From assembly GCF_041296385.1 (NCBI RefSeq), contig NW_027184062.1, positions 1,431,501 to 1,495,500 of the forward strand: 64,000 nt of DNA, read 5' to 3'. Below, one piece after another: positions 61,846 to 64,000 of the stretch. Positions within the stretch are counted from its first letter, which is position 1. The number at the start of each line of letters is the position of its first letter. The notes under the pieces were generated by a model. The model saw only the letters and a program-made list of their open reading frames with translations, was not told the origin of the DNA and made no database searches. A program made the translations under genes and the position numbers. Source of the stretch: Aphelocoma coerulescens (taxonomy: Eukaryota; Chordata; Aves; Passeriformes; Corvidae).

Positions 61846-64000
61846 GCCCATGTGGCTGGAGAAGAAAGAGCTCTGAAACTTCTCTCAAGAATGGCTCCCT
61901 GTTTCTTTGCACGGGCCTCGCTGTCTATGGATGTTTCAGGAGACCCCACCGAAACACAGAAGGACTCTCAAATTATCCCAGCTTTCTCTGCACAGCGAGA
62001 GGTTTTAATATTTAGCATTGTTATCCTTTTCCTGTGTGTTTGTTAAAAAAGTAGTTTTTATCTCTTTCACTTTCTTCCCAGGAAAGTTCTTTTTTCCAAA
62101 AACCTGGTGAGGGAGGGCTGGGTGTAACCTGCCTTCTATCAGAGGATATTTTCCTCCACATTTGTCCAAACCGGCACAGCCTGTCCTTTCCTGGGTCTCT
62201 GTTGCAGATGGAAGCTGCTGGTGCCATTGTCAGCTTGAAGCCCTCTTTTGATGCAAGCAGATGTTGCCAGGTGTGTTCAGCAGCTGTTGCTCAATGCTTA
62301 TGCCAAGCTATTGTGTTCCTCATGGAACCAAGGAGCCATTGTGACACTGCAGGGGCTGATGGCATCAAGGAGGCAATTGTGACAGTACAGAACCTCCTAG
62401 AAACAAGGCTCCATTGTGACACCGTGGGGAATCATGGAATCAAGGAGCCCATTGTGACACGGCTGCATGGAACCAATGGTCCATGGTTACACGGCGGATT
62501 CAAGAAGAGCACGGTGACACCACGCAACATCACGGAACCATAGGTCCATTGTGACACAGCGGGGCCTCATGGAAACAAGGGGACCATTGTGGCAAAGCAG
62601 GGCCTAATGGAAGCATGGAGAGCATTGTGACACTAAGGAAACTCCTGGAACCAAGATGACCACTGGCACATAATGGAACCTCATGGAAGCAAGCCTCCAC
62701 GATGGTTTTGGAGGGCCTCAGGGACCACAGGACCCATTGTGACACAGCAGGACCTGGTGGAACCAAGGAGCCTTTGTGATACTCCAGATCCACATGGAAG
62801 CCAGGGTGCACTGAGACACAGCGGGGCCTTGTTGGAACCAAAGACACCTCTGCAAAAAGCAGGCTAGCTCATAGAAGCAAGGAGTCCTTTGTTACAACAT
62901 CAAACCTATGGAAGCAAGGGACCATTGTGACACTGCGGGGCCTCATGGAACCAATTGTCCATGATGACAGTGCGGATCAAAGGAGACCATGGTGACACTG
63001 CGGAACCTGATGGAACCAAGGAGCCATTGTGACACAGTGGGGCCTCATGGAATCAAGGAGACCATTGTGACCCAGGTGTTGCATGTGAAGGCAAGGAGCC
63101 ATTGTGACACTTTGGGCTTCTTCCCTTGAGCTCTGCAGCTGGCTGTCCCAGCCCAGCGCACCATGTGCCACCTGCTCTCCTCAGGGCTCTGCCTGCACAC
63201 AGCCCCAGGAGAAGTTTTCCTGTTTGCAAGGAAAGAATGGAAAAGCCTGAGCAGGTTTCCTAAACAACAAACCCCACTCAGGAGCCACATGCTCAGTACA
63301 GGCTGCCTGGAACGATGTCCCCTTTCTACAAGGGTCAGTGTGAGCAGGAATGAATGATCTCTGGGAGCAGAATTCTCGGAGTCTTTCCACTGAATTCTCT
63401 GTCCCTGTGTCTTGGGGTGACTTTATTGTGTGTATCCCCTATTGCTGCTCTATGCCCAGAAGTAAACTTTGTGCATTTCTGTGCCTTTCAACTGAGCCTG
63501 AGAGGGGGGAGAGGAAAAAAAAGCCAGACAAACTTCTCAGAGCGTTTGTTCAAGGACACACATACACACTCCTCTGCATCCTGCTTGCAGCAAGAGCAGA
63601 GGAAGCAACTTTGTTTCTTTTTAGCCAGTTTTCAGCTCCTTTTCTCTGGGGGGAGATGGAGAGTTGAACTTTGTTTTCCTGGGACTTTGGGGGTTTTTTC
63701 CCCTTCTTCTCTTCTTGACTCTTTCAACATCAGACCACATTGGGAGAATTTTCTCCCGAGGTGGGGGCCCTGAATGTGGGCCCATGAGCCAGCTGCAAGG
63801 AGGAGGAGAGAGACTACACCTACGGAAGTGTTGGGGTTCCTCCCCCCTGCCATGAGGTCATGGGAGAGGGGACCCTGGGGTAGAGGCATGGCCTGGGCAC
63901 GGGGGTCTCCCTGCTCCCTGCTCACATGTGCCCTAACCCTGTTCAGCACTGCTTATTTTGTGTTGCCCTGTGCGAGGAGGGCCCTGGTTGTGCTGTGATT
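61846..64000 (+). repeat. Unit 29 (2155 bp, cut by the window end), mosaic
   Basis: Front like unit 26 (CTGGTGAGGG) with AAGAATGGCTCC as in unit 28. It has CACGGAACCATAGG and the 38-bp loss between 62614 and 62615. The rear follows unit 24 (CCTGAGCAGG at about 63246, GAATGAATGATC) and unit 23 (G5T6C4, extra G in the GGGTC run). Private: AAGTAAACTTT at about 63460. Confidence 0.95.

Larger units (their letters stand above)
1..64000 (+). repeat. Macrosatellite array of ~2.2 kb head-to-tail units, filling the window
   Basis: The motif GCCCATGTGG recurs at 1, 2218, 4435, 6652, 8869, 11085, 13301, 15517, 17734, 19949, 22166, 24381, 26592, 28803, 31011, 33228, 35445, 37654, 39866, 42043, 44253, 46462, 48674, 50852, 53067, 55246, 57455, 59667 and 61846. 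Everything between successive motifs is collinear, in one orientation, and differs only by scattered substitutions, 1-4 bp indels and one 38-bp indel. No unit contains an insertion large enough to be a transposon. Neither end of the array lies in the window, so its true size is unknown. This is directly visible. Calling it a macrosatellite follows from unit length and tandem arrangement. The host is probably a vertebrate and possibly a bird (inference). Confidence 0.98.
44253..64000 (+). repeat. Higher-order five-unit register, 10,993 bp
   Basis: Units 21, 22, 23 and 24 have lengths 2209, 2212, 2178 and 2215; units 26, 27 and 28 have 2209, 2212 and 2179. Rare variants CTTCTACTCTTC and TTCCCAAGAAAG recur exactly 10,993 bp apart, and CCTGAGCAGG within 1-2 bp of that. 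The correspondence is strongest from the rear of unit 26 to the start of unit 28 and is broken in the front of units 26, 28 and 29. Confidence 0.8.

Noticed and set aside
1..64000. Centromeric satellite with a CENP-B box
   Set aside because: I looked for the TTCG...CGGG pattern and saw no convincing match. The unit is also much longer than typical centromeric monomers, although a centromeric location cannot be excluded.

Overview
The whole 64 kb window is one uninterrupted head-to-tail tandem array (a macrosatellite) of a ~2.2 kb unit. I count 28 complete units plus a final partial one, all on the same strand. Phasing each unit at the motif GCCCATGTGG, which is also where the window begins, gives lengths of 2177-2217 bp. 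There is no unique flanking DNA, no inserted transposon and no inversion, and both window ends fall inside the array. I find no gene that I would defend as protein-coding, and I see no tRNA, rRNA, CRISPR array, bacterial promoter or operon.

Organism. Absence of densely packed genes, the long satellite array, polypyrimidine/AG splice-acceptor-like sites and a nested minisatellite point to a vertebrate-type nuclear genome. The nested ~36-38 bp minisatellite, with core CCATTGTGACAC followed by GCGGGGCCTCATGGAACC-like sequence, resembles repeats I associate with birds, especially songbirds. That attribution is from memory, is unverified and should be treated as a hypothesis. Such an array would fit heterochromatin, a sex chromosome, a microchromosome or a germline-restricted chromosome, but the sequence alone does not decide among them.

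Architecture of one unit (unit 1 coordinates). Segment A (1-474) is single-copy-like sequence with two splice-acceptor-like pyrimidine tracts and a G-rich stretch. Segment B (475-1308) is about 23 degenerate copies of the ~36-38 bp minisatellite. Segment C (1309-2217) is single-copy-like sequence with a purine tract, a G/T/C homopolymer block, a short near-perfect palindrome and an imperfect hairpin.

Regional layout. Units 1-11 (1-24380) form a homogeneous left family. Unit 12 (24381-26591) is a hybrid: its front resembles unit 10 and its rear belongs to the right family. Units 13-29 (26592-64000) form a more diverse right family. Two single-base differences separate the families completely (GGAGAAGG versus GAGCAGG in segment C; GTGCCGTG versus GTGCTGTG near the unit end). 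Higher-order repeats are visible: a 4434-bp dimer in units 2-5, a 4432-bp dimer in units 9-12, a duplicated monomer (units 15 and 16), an 8808-bp register (units 18-19 versus 22-23), a 10,993-bp five-unit register (units 21-24 versus 26-29) and a conflicting 6600-bp register (units 25-26 versus 28-29). Five units (19, 23, 25, 28, 29) lack exactly one 38-bp minisatellite copy.

The interest of this window is evolutionary: it records unequal exchange and patchy conversion at several scales. All comparisons were made by eye on diagnostic positions, not by alignment, and the conserved open reading frames are best explained by recent homogenisation of the copies.
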